Below, piece by piece: positions 15,446 through 26,033 of a stretch of DNA of 64,000 nucleotides. Under the pieces are notes generated by a model. The model had not been told where the DNA came from. It searched no databases and saw nothing but the letters and a program-made list of their open reading frames with translations. Location: the NCBI RefSeq assembly GCF_010993975.1, contig NZ_JAACZO010000005.1:30408-94407 (forward strand). Reading direction: 5' to 3'. Positions within the stretch are counted from its first letter, which is position 1; each line of letters opens with the position of its first letter. The translations under genes were made by a program, and so were the position numbers. The stretch comes from Halomonas faecis (GTDB lineage Bacteria > Pseudomonadota > Gammaproteobacteria > Pseudomonadales > Halomonadaceae).

Positions 15446-17026
15446 ATGGATATCGTTGAACTATCCAGGTTGCAGTTCGCCTTCACGGCGATGGTGCATT
15501 TCCTGTTCGTACCCCTCACGCTGGGTCTCTCGATCCTGCTGGCGATGATGGAGACGGTCTACGTGATGACCGGCAAGACCATCTATCGCGAAATGACCAA
15601 GTTCTGGGGAAAGTTGTTCGGCATCAACTTCGCCCTGGGAGTCACCACCGGGATCGCCATGGAGTTCCAGTTCGGCACCAACTGGTCCTACTACTCCCAC
15701 TATGTGGGGGATATTTTCGGGGCGCCGCTGGCGATAGAGGCGCTGATGGCCTTCTTCCTCGAGTCGACCTTGGTGGGCCTGTTCTTCTTCGGCTGGGATC
15801 GTATGTCGAAGCAGAAGCACCTGGCCGTCACCTGGCTGATGGCGCTGGCCACCAACCTCTCCGCACTGTGGATCCTGGTCGCCAATGGCTGGATGCAGTA
15901 CCCCATCGGCTCCGAGTTCAACCTCGAGACCATGCGCATGGAGCTGACCAGCTTCGCCGAGGTGGTGCTCAGCCCGGTGGCCCAGGTCAAGTTCGTGCAT
16001 ACCGTCTCCGCCGGCTATGTCACCGGCTCCATCTTCGTGCTGGCCATCTCCAGCTGGTACCTGCTCAAGGGGCGCGAGGTCGCCTTCGCCCGCCGCAGCT
16101 TCGCCATCGCCTCGGCCTTCGGCCTGGCCAGCGTGCTCTCGGTGATCGTGCTGGGCGACGAGTCCGGCTATGAGCTGGGCGACGTGCAGAAGGTCAAGCT
16201 CGCCGCCATCGAGGCGGAGTGGGAGACTCACCCGGCGCCGGCCGCTTTCACCCTGGTGGGGCTGCCCAACCAGGCGGAGGAGCGCACCGATTACGCCATC
16301 CGCATCCCGGCGGTGATGGGGCTGATCGCCACCCGCTCGCTGAGCGAGGAGGTCACCGGTCTGCGCGAGCTCAAGGCGCAGCATCGCGAGCGCATGGTCG
16401 ACGGCCGTGAAGCCGTTGTGCTGATGCAGCGCCTGCGCAGCGGCGAAGGTACCGAGGAGGATGCCGCCCGCTTCGAGGAGGTGCGTGACGATGTCGGCTA
16501 TGGCCTGCTGCTCAGCGCCTACACCGAGGACATGAGCGCCCCCACCGCCGCCGAGATCGACCGCGCCGTGGAGGCCTCGGTTCCCGAGGTGTGGCCGCTG
16601 TTCTGGACCTTCCGCATCATGGTGGCGGCTGGCTTCATCATGCTGGTGCTCTTCGCGCTGGCCTTCTGGCACAGCGTGCGTCGCCAGCCCGAGAAGTCGC
16701 CCTGGCTGCTGCGCTTCGCCCTGTTCAGCCTGCCGCTGCCCTGGATCGCCTCCGAGGCCGGCTGGTTCGTGGCCGAGTATGGCCGTCAGCCCTGGGCCAT
16801 CGGCGAGATCCTGCCCATCCATATCGCGGTCTCCAGCCTCACCTTCAACCAGGTGCTCTTCACCCTGATCGCCATTGGCGTGCTCTACACCCTCTTCGTG
16901 ATCATCGAGATCTGGCTGATGCAGCACTTCGCTCGCAAGGGGCCCTCCGGCAGCGGCTACCACGCCGGTCCCGACGCCATCGACGCCCCCGTCGACATCA
17001 CGGCCAGCAAGCCCCAGGAGGCATGA
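15446..17026 (+). CDS. cydA: Cytochrome bd ubiquinol oxidase subunit I (CydA)
   Basis: A 526-residue inner-membrane subunit that carries haems b558, b595 and d and the quinol site of the high-affinity terminal oxidase. The N-terminal L-S-R-L-Q-F-A-F-T-A-M-V-H-F-L-F holds the conserved histidine ligand near residue 19. The G-I-N-F-A-L-G-V-T-T-G-I region and W-M-Q-Y-P-I-G are also typical. A long hydrophilic Q-loop (about residues 250-390) makes it the E. coli-like long form (522 residues). ATG at 15446 is chosen over the upstream in-frame start at 15389 because TTGGAG sits six bases before it and the protein then begins MDIVELSR. It heads cydABX-cydDC. Confidence 0.96.
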   Translation: MDIVELSRLQFAFTAMVHFLFVPLTLGLSILLAMMETVYVMTGKTIYREMTKFWGKLFGINFALGVTTGIAMEFQFGTNWSYYSHYVGDIFGAPLAIEALMAFFLESTLVGLFFFGWDRMSKQKHLAVTWLMALATNLSALWILVANGWMQYPIGSEFNLETMRMELTSFAEVVLSPVAQVKFVHTVSAGYVTGSIFVLAISSWYLLKGREVAFARRSFAIASAFGLASVLSVIVLGDESGYELGDVQKVKLAAIEAEWETHPAPAAFTLVGLPNQAEERTDYAIRIPAVMGLIATRSLSEEVTGLRELKAQHRERMVDGREAVVLMQRLRSGEGTEEDAARFEEVRDDVGYGLLLSAYTEDMSAPTAAEIDRAVEASVPEVWPLFWTFRIMVAAGFIMLVLFALAFWHSVRRQPEKSPWLLRFALFSLPLPWIASEAGWFVAEYGRQPWAIGEILPIHIAVSSLTFNQVLFTLIAIGVLYTLFVIIEIWLMQHFARKGPSGSGYHAGPDAIDAPVDITASKPQEA

Positions 17027-17027
17027 T

Positions 17028-18164
17028 ATGGATTACGAAACGCTCAGATTCATCTGGTGGGTCCTGATCGGCGTGCTGCTGGTCGGCTTCTCGATCACCG
17101 ACGGCTTCGACATGGGCGTGGGTGGCCTGCTCAAGGTGGTGGGTCGCAACGACGAGGAGCGTCGGGTGATGATCAACTCCGTGGCGCCCCACTGGGACGG
17201 CAACCAGGTGTGGCTGATCACCGCCGGCGGCGCGCTCTTCGCCGCCTGGCCGCCGGTCTACGCCGCCGCCTTCAACGGCTTCTACCTGGCCATGATGCTG
17301 ACCCTGTTCGCCCTCTTCCTGCGCCCGCTGGCGTTCGACTACCGCTCCAAGCTCGACAGCCCCACCTGGCGCAACCGCTGGGACTGGATGCTGACCATCG
17401 GCTCGGCGGTGCCGGCGCTGATCTTCGGCGTGGCCTTCGGCAACCTGCTGCAGGGCGTGCCCTTCCAGTTCGACGACATCCTGCGCCTGGACTACCAGGG
17501 CGGGCTGCTGGGGCTGCTCAACCCCTTCGGCCTGCTGGCCGGGGTGCTCAGCCTGCTGATGTTCCTCACCCACGGGGCCGCCTGGCTGCAGCTGAAGACC
17601 GAAGGCGAACTGCGCCAGCGCAGCGCCGCCCTGGGCAGTCGCACCGCCCTGGCCTGCGCCGTGCTCTTCCTGCTGGGCGGTATCTGGCTGCTGCTTGGCG
17701 TGGACGGCTATCAGGTCACCAGCGTGATCGACACCCAGGGCCACAACGCCACCACCGCCAAGCTGGTGGAGGCGAGCAGCGGCGGCTGGTTCTACAACTA
17801 CGCCCGCTTCCCGGCACTGTGGCTGCTGCCGCTGTTGGGCCTGGCCAGCTTCGTGCTCTGCTCCCTGACCATGAAGGCGGGCCGCCACGCCCTGGCCTTC
17901 GTCACCTCCTCGCTGGCCACGACCCTGGTGATCGTGACCACCGGGGTCACCATGTTCCCCTTCGTCATGCCGTCGTCGCTCAACCCCAACCACAGCTTGA
18001 CCATGTGGGATGCCACCGCCAGCGAGCTGACGCTGATGATCATGTTCGTGGTGGTGCTGATCTTCGTGCCGCTGGTGCTGGCCTACACCGCCTGGAGCTA
18101 CTGGGTGATGCGCGGCCGACTCAACGAGCAGTACATCCGCGACAACGACAAGGCGCTCTACTGA
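17028..18164 (+). CDS. cydB: Cytochrome bd ubiquinol oxidase subunit II (CydB)
   Basis: A 378-residue inner-membrane partner of CydA, equal in length to E. coli CydB (379). It shows the standard start (M-D-Y-E-T-L-R-F-I-W-W), D-G-F-D-M-G-V-G near residue 25 and W-D-G-N-Q-V-W near residue 57. It has eight to nine hydrophobic helices. The gene begins one base after the cydA stop, behind an AGGAGG that overlaps the cydA end, so translation is coupled. Confidence 0.96.
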   Translation: MDYETLRFIWWVLIGVLLVGFSITDGFDMGVGGLLKVVGRNDEERRVMINSVAPHWDGNQVWLITAGGALFAAWPPVYAAAFNGFYLAMMLTLFALFLRPLAFDYRSKLDSPTWRNRWDWMLTIGSAVPALIFGVAFGNLLQGVPFQFDDILRLDYQGGLLGLLNPFGLLAGVLSLLMFLTHGAAWLQLKTEGELRQRSAALGSRTALACAVLFLLGGIWLLLGVDGYQVTSVIDTQGHNATTAKLVEASSGGWFYNYARFPALWLLPLLGLASFVLCSLTMKAGRHALAFVTSSLATTLVIVTTGVTMFPFVMPSSLNPNHSLTMWDATASELTLMIMFVVVLIFVPLVLAYTAWSYWVMRGRLNEQYIRDNDKALY

Positions 18165-18261
18165 CATTTCAGGCTATGGCCTCCGGCGAGAGGCGCCCCT
18201 CGAATGCCTCACCGAGGATCCGCCTCTCGCCTGCAGCCAGCCTTGCAAGGAGATAACGACT

Positions 18262-18393
18262 ATGTGGTATTTCGCCTGGATTCTCGGTGTCGCCTTGGCG
18301 GCCTCCCTCGGCATCCTCAACGCCATGTGGCTGGAGATCAACGGCTACGAAGGCGAACCGGCAGGGGAAGCCGAGCATGACCGCGGCGACTGA
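18262..18393 (+). CDS. cydX: Cytochrome bd oxidase small subunit CydX
   Basis: A 43-residue single-helix peptide required for stability of cytochrome bd. It starts M-W-Y-F-A-W-I-L-G, continues as a hydrophobic helix and reaches the conserved A-M-W-L-E near residue 21, then a short acidic tail, exactly the CydX/YbgT pattern. AAGGAG lies ten bases upstream. The 97 bases between cydB and cydX hold no other frame. Its last 17 bases overlap the start of cydD, unusual in linking the oxidase subunits and the CydDC exporter in one transcript. Confidence 0.93.
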   Translation: MWYFAWILGVALAASLGILNAMWLEINGYEGEPAGEAEHDRGD

Positions 18394-20140
18394 TTCGCCC
18401 ACCCCCCGGCAGCGGCTGGCCCGCTGCCTCGCCCCCCAACGCTGGTGGCTGCGCGGTGCGCTGCTGCTGGCGCTGGGGGGCGCCGTGCTGCTGGTCGCCC
18501 AGAGCTGGCTGCTGGCGGCCCTGTTTTCCCGTTGGCTGCTGGCCTGGCAGGAGGGGGCGTCGCTGATGGCGCCAGACCCCTGGTGGCTGGTGGCCCTGGC
18601 CGCCTGCTTGGTGTTGCGCCCGCTGCTGCACGCCGGGCGGGAATCCCTCTCGCGCCAGGCCAGTCGCCGGGCGCGAGCCGCACTGCGTGGCGAGCTGCTG
18701 GAGCGCCTGGGCCAGCTGGGTCCATCGCGGCGCCGCTACGGCAGCGACGGTGCCCTGGGTGCCCAGGTGCTGGAGCAGGTGGACGCCCTGGACGGCTATA
18801 TCGCCCGTTACCAGGTGCAGAGCCGCCTGGCGGTACTGGTGCCACTGCTGCTCGGCGTGGCGATCGCCCTGCACAGCCCGCTGGCCGCCACGCTGATGCT
18901 GATGACCGCGCCCCTGGTGCCGCTGTTCATGGTGCTGGTGGGGCGCGCCGCCGCCGGTGCCAGTCGCCGCCAGCTGGATACCCTGGCCCGCCTCGGTGGC
19001 CATTTTCTCGATCTTGTGCGCGGCATGGGCACCCTGCAGCGGCTGGGCGCTGCCGCCCAGGCCTCCCGGCGCATCGCCGCCGCCAGCGAGGCTTACCGCG
19101 GGCGCACCATGGGTGTACTGCGCCTGGCCTTTCTCTCCAGCGCCGTGTTGGAGTTCTTCTCCGCGCTGGCCATCGCCCTGGTGGCGCTCTACCTGGGGCT
19201 TGGCCTGCTGGGGATCCTGCCCTGGGCCAAGGGCGAGGTGCCGGTGGTCTACCCATCGGCGTTGTTCATCCTGCTGCTGGCCCCGGAGTTCTACGCCCCG
19301 CTGCGCCAGCTGGGCGCCGACTACCACGCCCGGGCCGAGGCCGAGGGGGCCATGGAGGAGCTCGCCCCGCTTCTCGAGGCCCGCCCCTGGCGGCCCGCCG
19401 AGCGGCTCACCCTGGCCGACGCCGCGGCTCCTCCGCGGCTGGCGTGTCGCGACTTGGCCGTGGCCGGCGACGCTGGCCGCCGGCGCCTGGCGCCGCTGGA
19501 CCTGGACCTGGCCCCCGGGGAGCGCCTGCTGGTGCAGGGCGAGAGCGGCAGTGGCAAGTCCAGCCTGCTCGAAGTGCTGCTGGGGTTTTCGCCCTACGAG
19601 GGCTCGCTGGCCGTCGACGGCCATGAGCTGGCTACGCTTTCGCGCGAGGCCTGGCAACGCCGGCTGGGCTATCTCGGCCAGCACCCGCCGGTGCTGCGCG
19701 GCAGCGTGGCCGACAACCTGCGCCTGGCCGCCCCGGAGGCCGCCGACACCGAACTGGTCGCCGTGCTCGAGCAGGTCGAGCTGTGGCCGCTGCTGGCGCC
19801 CCGCCAGGGGCTGGCCACGCTGCTGGGGGAGCGCGGGCGCGGGCTCTCCGGCGGCCAACTGCAGCGCCTCGCCCTGGCCCAGCTGCTGCTGCGCGAGGCG
19901 CCGTTGTGGCTGTTCGACGAGGCCACCGCCCACCTCGACCCGGACGCCGCCCGGCGCCTGAACGGCTTGATCGAGCGGCTCAGCCGCGGGCGCAGCGTCA
20001 TCCTGGTGAGCCATGAGGCCGATGGCCTCGAGTGGGTGGATCGTCGCCTGGCCCTGGGGGAGGCCGGCCCGCGACAGGCGCGCCGCGAAGGGGAGTGGCG
20101 AGAAGCGACGCACGAGGAAATGCCGTCATGCCAGAGCTGA
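18377..20140 (+). CDS. cydD: Thiol reductant ABC exporter subunit CydD
   Basis: A 587-residue half-transporter: six-helix membrane domain (about residues 30-320) and a nucleotide-binding domain with Walker A G-E-S-G-S-G-K-S-S near residue 393, signature L-S-G-G-Q-L-Q-R near 494 and Walker B L-W-L-F-D-E-A-T near 515. With CydC it exports glutathione/cysteine to the periplasm, needed for cytochrome bd and c maturation. The start at 18377 overlaps cydX by 17 bases and gives the usual N-terminus; an earlier in-frame ATG at 18287 reads through cydX out of frame. Assignment as CydD rather than another ABC exporter rests on the adjacent cydABX and cydC. Confidence 0.93.
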   Translation: MTAATDSPTPRQRLARCLAPQRWWLRGALLLALGGAVLLVAQSWLLAALFSRWLLAWQEGASLMAPDPWWLVALAACLVLRPLLHAGRESLSRQASRRARAALRGELLERLGQLGPSRRRYGSDGALGAQVLEQVDALDGYIARYQVQSRLAVLVPLLLGVAIALHSPLAATLMLMTAPLVPLFMVLVGRAAAGASRRQLDTLARLGGHFLDLVRGMGTLQRLGAAAQASRRIAAASEAYRGRTMGVLRLAFLSSAVLEFFSALAIALVALYLGLGLLGILPWAKGEVPVVYPSALFILLLAPEFYAPLRQLGADYHARAEAEGAMEELAPLLEARPWRPAERLTLADAAAPPRLACRDLAVAGDAGRRRLAPLDLDLAPGERLLVQGESGSGKSSLLEVLLGFSPYEGSLAVDGHELATLSREAWQRRLGYLGQHPPVLRGSVADNLRLAAPEAADTELVAVLEQVELWPLLAPRQGLATLLGERGRGLSGGQLQRLALAQLLLREAPLWLFDEATAHLDPDAARRLNGLIERLSRGRSVILVSHEADGLEWVDRRLALGEAGPRQARREGEWREATHEEMPSCQS

Positions 20141-21834
20141 AACCCGCCTCCGCCATTCGCCTGCGCGACCTGCTGCGCCTGCGCCGTGGCGGCTGGGCGC
20201 TGGCCTTCGTCATCGGTGCCGCCACCCTGCTGGCCGTGGTGGCCCTGCTGGCCATCTCCGGTTGGTTCATCACCGCCGCCGCAGCGGCCGGGGTGGCCTC
20301 CGTGGCCCTGCTGGGCTTCGACTACTTCCGCCCGGCGGCACTGATCCGCCTGTGCGCCATCGTGCGTACCGCCGGGCGTTACGGCGAGCGTCTGGCCTCG
20401 CACCACGCTGCCCTGGGGCTGCTCAAGGATCTGCGCTGTCGGCTCTTCGACGCCCTGGGGCGCCGAACCCCCGGCGCTGCCCAGGCCTCGACCGGCAGTG
20501 CGGCGACCATGCACCGCCTGGTCACCGATATCGACCAGCTCGACCGCTTCGTGCTCAGCGCCCTGCTGCCCTGGGGCTGGGCGGGGCTGCTGGCGCTCGT
20601 GGTGATGGGGATGCTGGCCTGGCTCGATCCGACCCTGCTGCTGGCGGCGCTGCCCGGGCTGCTGCTGGCCTGGCTGGGACTGCCGCTGTTGACCCTCTGG
20701 CAGGGAAGCCGGCTGGCACGGCGCGACGCCGAGCTCGGGGAGGCGCGTCGCGAGGCGCTGGTGGAGCCCCTGGCGGCGATCACCCCGCTGCTGCTGTGGG
20801 GGCGCTGGGGTGACGTCCACCGCCGCGTGGCGGAGCACGACCGGCGCTGTCTCGACCACCAGGAGCGTCAGCAGCGGCTGGCCAGCCGGGTGGGGGCCCT
20901 GCAGCAGGTGGCGCTGGGGGGAGCCATCGTCGCCGTGCTGTGGTGGGGCGTGCCGCTGCTGTCGGAGTCGGGACTCTCGGTGGCCCTGCTGCTGGCGGCA
21001 GTGCTGGTGCTGCTCGGCCTGGGCGAGATCCTCGCCCCCCTGGCGGGAAGCTTCGTCTCCCTCGGCGCCAGCCTTGCCGCCAGGGATCGTCTCAACGCCC
21101 TGGTGGCCGAGCCGCCCGGTGTGCCGGAATCGCCGACGGCCGTGGCCGGGACCGGGCCCCCCTCACCACCCTGGTCCCTCGAGCTTGACGGCATCGGTGC
21201 TCGGATCCCCGGGGCGCTGAACGGCCCCGAAGGCATCGACCTGGTGCTCGGTGCCGGCGAGGCGCTCTGCCTGCGCGGTCCCTCCGGGTGCGGCAAGTCG
21301 ACCCTGCTGCAGGTGCTGGCCGGCGAGCTCGCCCCCTCGGCCGGGAAGTGTCGGCTCAACGGCCGAGGGCTGAACGAGTGGCGCTTGAACGAGGTGATCG
21401 GCTACCTGCCCCAGCAGTGGGACCTGTTCGATATGAGCCTGGCCGCCAACCTGCGCCTGGGCGACGCCGAGGCCGGCGACGAGGCGCTATGGCAGATGCT
21501 CGACGAGTTGGCACTGGGGGAGTGGGCGCGCCGTCTGCCTCAGGGGCTGGCCACGCCACTGGGGGAGTACGGCGCGGCGGTCTCCGGCGGCCAGGCGCGA
21601 CGCATCGCCCTGGCCCGACTGCTGCTGGCAAGGAGGCCCATCCTGCTGCTCGATGAGCCCCTAGTCGGGTTGGATGCGGTGTGCCGCGAGCGGGTGCTGG
21701 CGACCGTACGGCGCCGCCAGGGCGACGGGATCCTGGTGGTGGTGTCGCACGTCCCGCTGGACCTGCCTGGCCTGCGGCTTCGCGAGCTGTGGCTGTCAGC
21801 TGAGGGTCGACCAGTGGAGGCAGCTGCTGGATAG
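20128..21834 (+). CDS. cydC: Thiol reductant ABC exporter subunit CydC
   Basis: A 568-residue half-transporter that forms a heterodimer with CydD. Six hydrophobic segments occupy about residues 20-310; the nucleotide-binding domain carries Walker A G-P-S-G-C-G-K-S-T near residue 387, signature V-S-G-G-Q-A-R-R near residue 488 and Walker B I-L-L-L-D-E-P-L near residue 508. The L-A-I-S-G-W-F-I-T-A-A stretch in the first helices is typical of CydC. It overlaps cydD by 13 bases. A weak 5-base stem hairpin (about 21837-21852) separates it from the convergent ferredoxin gene. Confidence 0.93.
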   Translation: MPELKPASAIRLRDLLRLRRGGWALAFVIGAATLLAVVALLAISGWFITAAAAAGVASVALLGFDYFRPAALIRLCAIVRTAGRYGERLASHHAALGLLKDLRCRLFDALGRRTPGAAQASTGSAATMHRLVTDIDQLDRFVLSALLPWGWAGLLALVVMGMLAWLDPTLLLAALPGLLLAWLGLPLLTLWQGSRLARRDAELGEARREALVEPLAAITPLLLWGRWGDVHRRVAEHDRRCLDHQERQQRLASRVGALQQVALGGAIVAVLWWGVPLLSESGLSVALLLAAVLVLLGLGEILAPLAGSFVSLGASLAARDRLNALVAEPPGVPESPTAVAGTGPPSPPWSLELDGIGARIPGALNGPEGIDLVLGAGEALCLRGPSGCGKSTLLQVLAGELAPSAGKCRLNGRGLNEWRLNEVIGYLPQQWDLFDMSLAANLRLGDAEAGDEALWQMLDELALGEWARRLPQGLATPLGEYGAAVSGGQARRIALARLLLARRPILLLDEPLVGLDAVCRERVLATVRRRQGDGILVVVSHVPLDLPGLRLRELWLSAEGRPVEAAAG

Positions 21835-21874
21835 CTAGGGGTGTCAGCCCCTCCCTCGAGGCGGATGGCTAGCG

Positions 21875-24605
<2,731 letters not shown>

Positions 24606-24730
24606 GCCGCTTTCCTCGTGTGCTGTTCGTGCGAGTCGCTATTATGAGTATGGGATGGGCGATCATAGCACCCGGTTTGCCATGGCGTCATGGGCTTGGC
24701 AGGCTCGGGGGTTGGTCCTCGAATATAAAA

Positions 24731-24740
24731 CAAACGTTTG
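24731..24740. promoter_or_regulatory. LacI-type palindrome CAAACGTTTG over a -35 element
   Basis: The 10-base perfect palindrome CAAACGTTTG has the central CG typical of LacI-family operators (it is the core of PurR boxes). It overlaps the -35 hexamer of the promoter at 24738, a position suited to repression. It is also about 130 bases upstream of fabY on the other strand. Confidence 0.45.
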
Positions 24741-24766
24741 AAAAAGTGTCCCGGCTGGGGTATCCT
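24738..24766 (+). promoter_or_regulatory. Sigma70-type promoter of an orphan transcript
   Basis: TTGAAA (24738-24743) and TATCCT (24761-24766) are separated by exactly 17 bases. Transcription would start near 24773 and meet the terminator at 24802-24829. The spacing and hexamers make this one of the best-looking promoters in the window. Confidence 0.6.
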
Positions 24767-24772
24767 GCGACG

Positions 24773-24829
24773 GCTGTTTGAGTCATATGAGTGGGTATCT
24801 GGGCGCCTCGCCATGGGGCGCCTTTTTTT
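24773..24829 (+). ncRNA. Candidate small RNA or attenuated leader (about 57 nt)
   Basis: The stretch between a good promoter and a Rho-independent terminator would yield an RNA of about 57 nt ending in a stem-loop plus seven U residues, as in Hfq-binding small RNAs. No coding frame of note lies in it. It could instead be the terminated leader of the TrmB-like gene 125 bases downstream, with the terminator acting as an attenuator. No known RNA family is recognised. Confidence 0.4.
24802..24829 (+). terminator. Rho-independent terminator with T7 tail
   Basis: GGCGCC (24802-24807) pairs with GGCGCC (24817-24822) across a 9-base loop and is followed by seven T residues (24823-24829). No protein gene on the plus strand precedes it within 2 kb, so it terminates an unannotated transcript. 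Confidence 0.75.
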
Positions 24830-24953
24830 GCGACGGGTTTTGGCGACGGGGGCCACCCCATGCCGCGTTGGCCATGCGATGCCGGCGGGCCGCCTCGCGG
24901 ATGGCACCGGGACTGGTAGAATGGTCGGCCGCTAGTGTCGACGAGGGAGTCCC

Positions 24954-25643
24954 ATGCAGGCCGCGTCCCGCACCATCACTTCCAATCAGGCCGGGCCGCA
25001 CGAGGACCTGGCGCGCCGCGTGGCCAGGGCGCTGGCCCACCCACTGCGCAAGCCGGTGGCCGAGCACACCCGCGAGGCGTTTGCCCAGGCTCATGCCTGG
25101 CTGGCCGAGCGGCCCATGCCGCTGATTCTCGATGCCGGCTGTGGCGTGGGGCTCTCCACACGTCGCCTCGCCGGGCGCTTTGGCGACCATGCGGTGATCG
25201 GCGTGGACCGCAGTGCCCATCGGCTGGGACGCAACCATGGTGCGTTACCCGACAATGCGCTCCTGGTGCGTGCCGATCTGGTGGATTTCTGGCGCCTGGC
25301 GCTGGCGGCGGGCTGGCAGCCGGCACGCCACTACCTGCTCTACCCGAACCCCTACCCCAAGGCGGCACATCTCAAGATGCGCTGGCATGGTCACCCGGTG
25401 TTCCCGACGATCGTGGCGCTGGGAGGGCGTCTGGAACTGCGTTCCAACTGGCGTCTCTACGTGGAGGAGTTCTCCCTGGCACTGGGGCAGGTTAGCGGAA
25501 TGACGGCTGCCGTCGAACCCTTTCAGCCGGCGGCGAGCGGTGAGCCGCTAACGCCTTTCGAGGCCAAGTACCATGCCAGTGGCCAGTCGCTGTGGCGACT
25601 GGTCGTCGATCTGCCGTACCCCCTGGCTCACGAAGCCCGCTGA
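24954..25643 (+). CDS. TrmB-like SAM-dependent methyltransferase
   Basis: A 229-residue class I methyltransferase. The SAM motif L-D-A-G-C-G-V-G-L-S near residue 59 is followed by the TrmB hallmark Y-P-N-P-Y-P-K-A-A-H-L-K-M-R near residue 129 and R-S-N-W-R-L-Y-V-E-E near residue 163, matching the P-D-P-W-x-K and E-containing motifs of tRNA (guanine-N7) methyltransferases. It lacks the usual TrmB N-terminus and varies at key positions (N for D in P-D-P), so it may be a diverged paralogue with another substrate. It follows the candidate leader RNA. The downstream SMR gene starts 10 bases after its stop. Confidence 0.75.
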   Translation: MQAASRTITSNQAGPHEDLARRVARALAHPLRKPVAEHTREAFAQAHAWLAERPMPLILDAGCGVGLSTRRLAGRFGDHAVIGVDRSAHRLGRNHGALPDNALLVRADLVDFWRLALAAGWQPARHYLLYPNPYPKAAHLKMRWHGHPVFPTIVALGGRLELRSNWRLYVEEFSLALGQVSGMTAAVEPFQPAASGEPLTPFEAKYHASGQSLWRLVVDLPYPLAHEAR

Positions 25644-25653
25644 CAATGGAGAG

Positions 25654-25992
25654 ATGATGGTGATCACCTATTTTTACCTGGCCCTGGCGATCGCTGCCGA
25701 AGTGATCGGCACCAGCGCGCTCAAGGCCTCTGAGGGCTTTACTCGCCCCTGGCCGAGCGTGGTCGTGGTGGTCGGTTACGGCCTGGCCTTCTTTCTGCTC
25801 AGCTTGGTGCTACGCAGCCTGCCGGTGGGTATCGCTTATGCCATCTGGGCGGGGTTGGGCATCGTACTGGTGACCGTTGCCGGGGTGGTGATCTATGGCG
25901 AGACGCCGGACCTGCCGGCAGTGGCGGGAATCGCCATGATCGTTGGCGGAGTGGTGGTGATTCAGCTCTTTTCCAAGGTGGCCGCGCATTGA
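25654..25992 (+). CDS. SMR family multidrug efflux protein
   Basis: A 112-residue, four-helix protein of the small multidrug resistance family (EmrE/QacE length about 110). The membrane-embedded glutamate is in A-I-A-A-E-V-I-G-T-S-A-L-K near residue 15, and Y-A-I-W-A-G-L-G near residue 61 is the family signature. It exports cationic compounds in exchange for protons as an antiparallel dimer. AATGGAGAG precedes two adjacent ATG codons; either may start. The frame open to 25573 overlaps the upstream gene and is rejected. Confidence 0.92.
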   Translation: MMVITYFYLALAIAAEVIGTSALKASEGFTRPWPSVVVVVGYGLAFFLLSLVLRSLPVGIAYAIWAGLGIVLVTVAGVVIYGETPDLPAVAGIAMIVGGVVVIQLFSKVAAH

Positions 25993-26033
25993 TGTGCGCC
26001 GCGTCGACCGATATCCGTTCGAGGGTTTCCAAC

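Larger units (their letters stand above)
24606..24953. other. Intergenic region with orphan promoter and terminator
   Basis: 348 bases between divergent fabY and the TrmB-like gene. It holds a palindromic operator, a strong sigma70-type promoter and a Rho-independent terminator, all on the plus strand and listed separately. The stretch 24830-24953 then leads to the methyltransferase gene. No protein frame here has codon bias. Confidence 0.7.
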
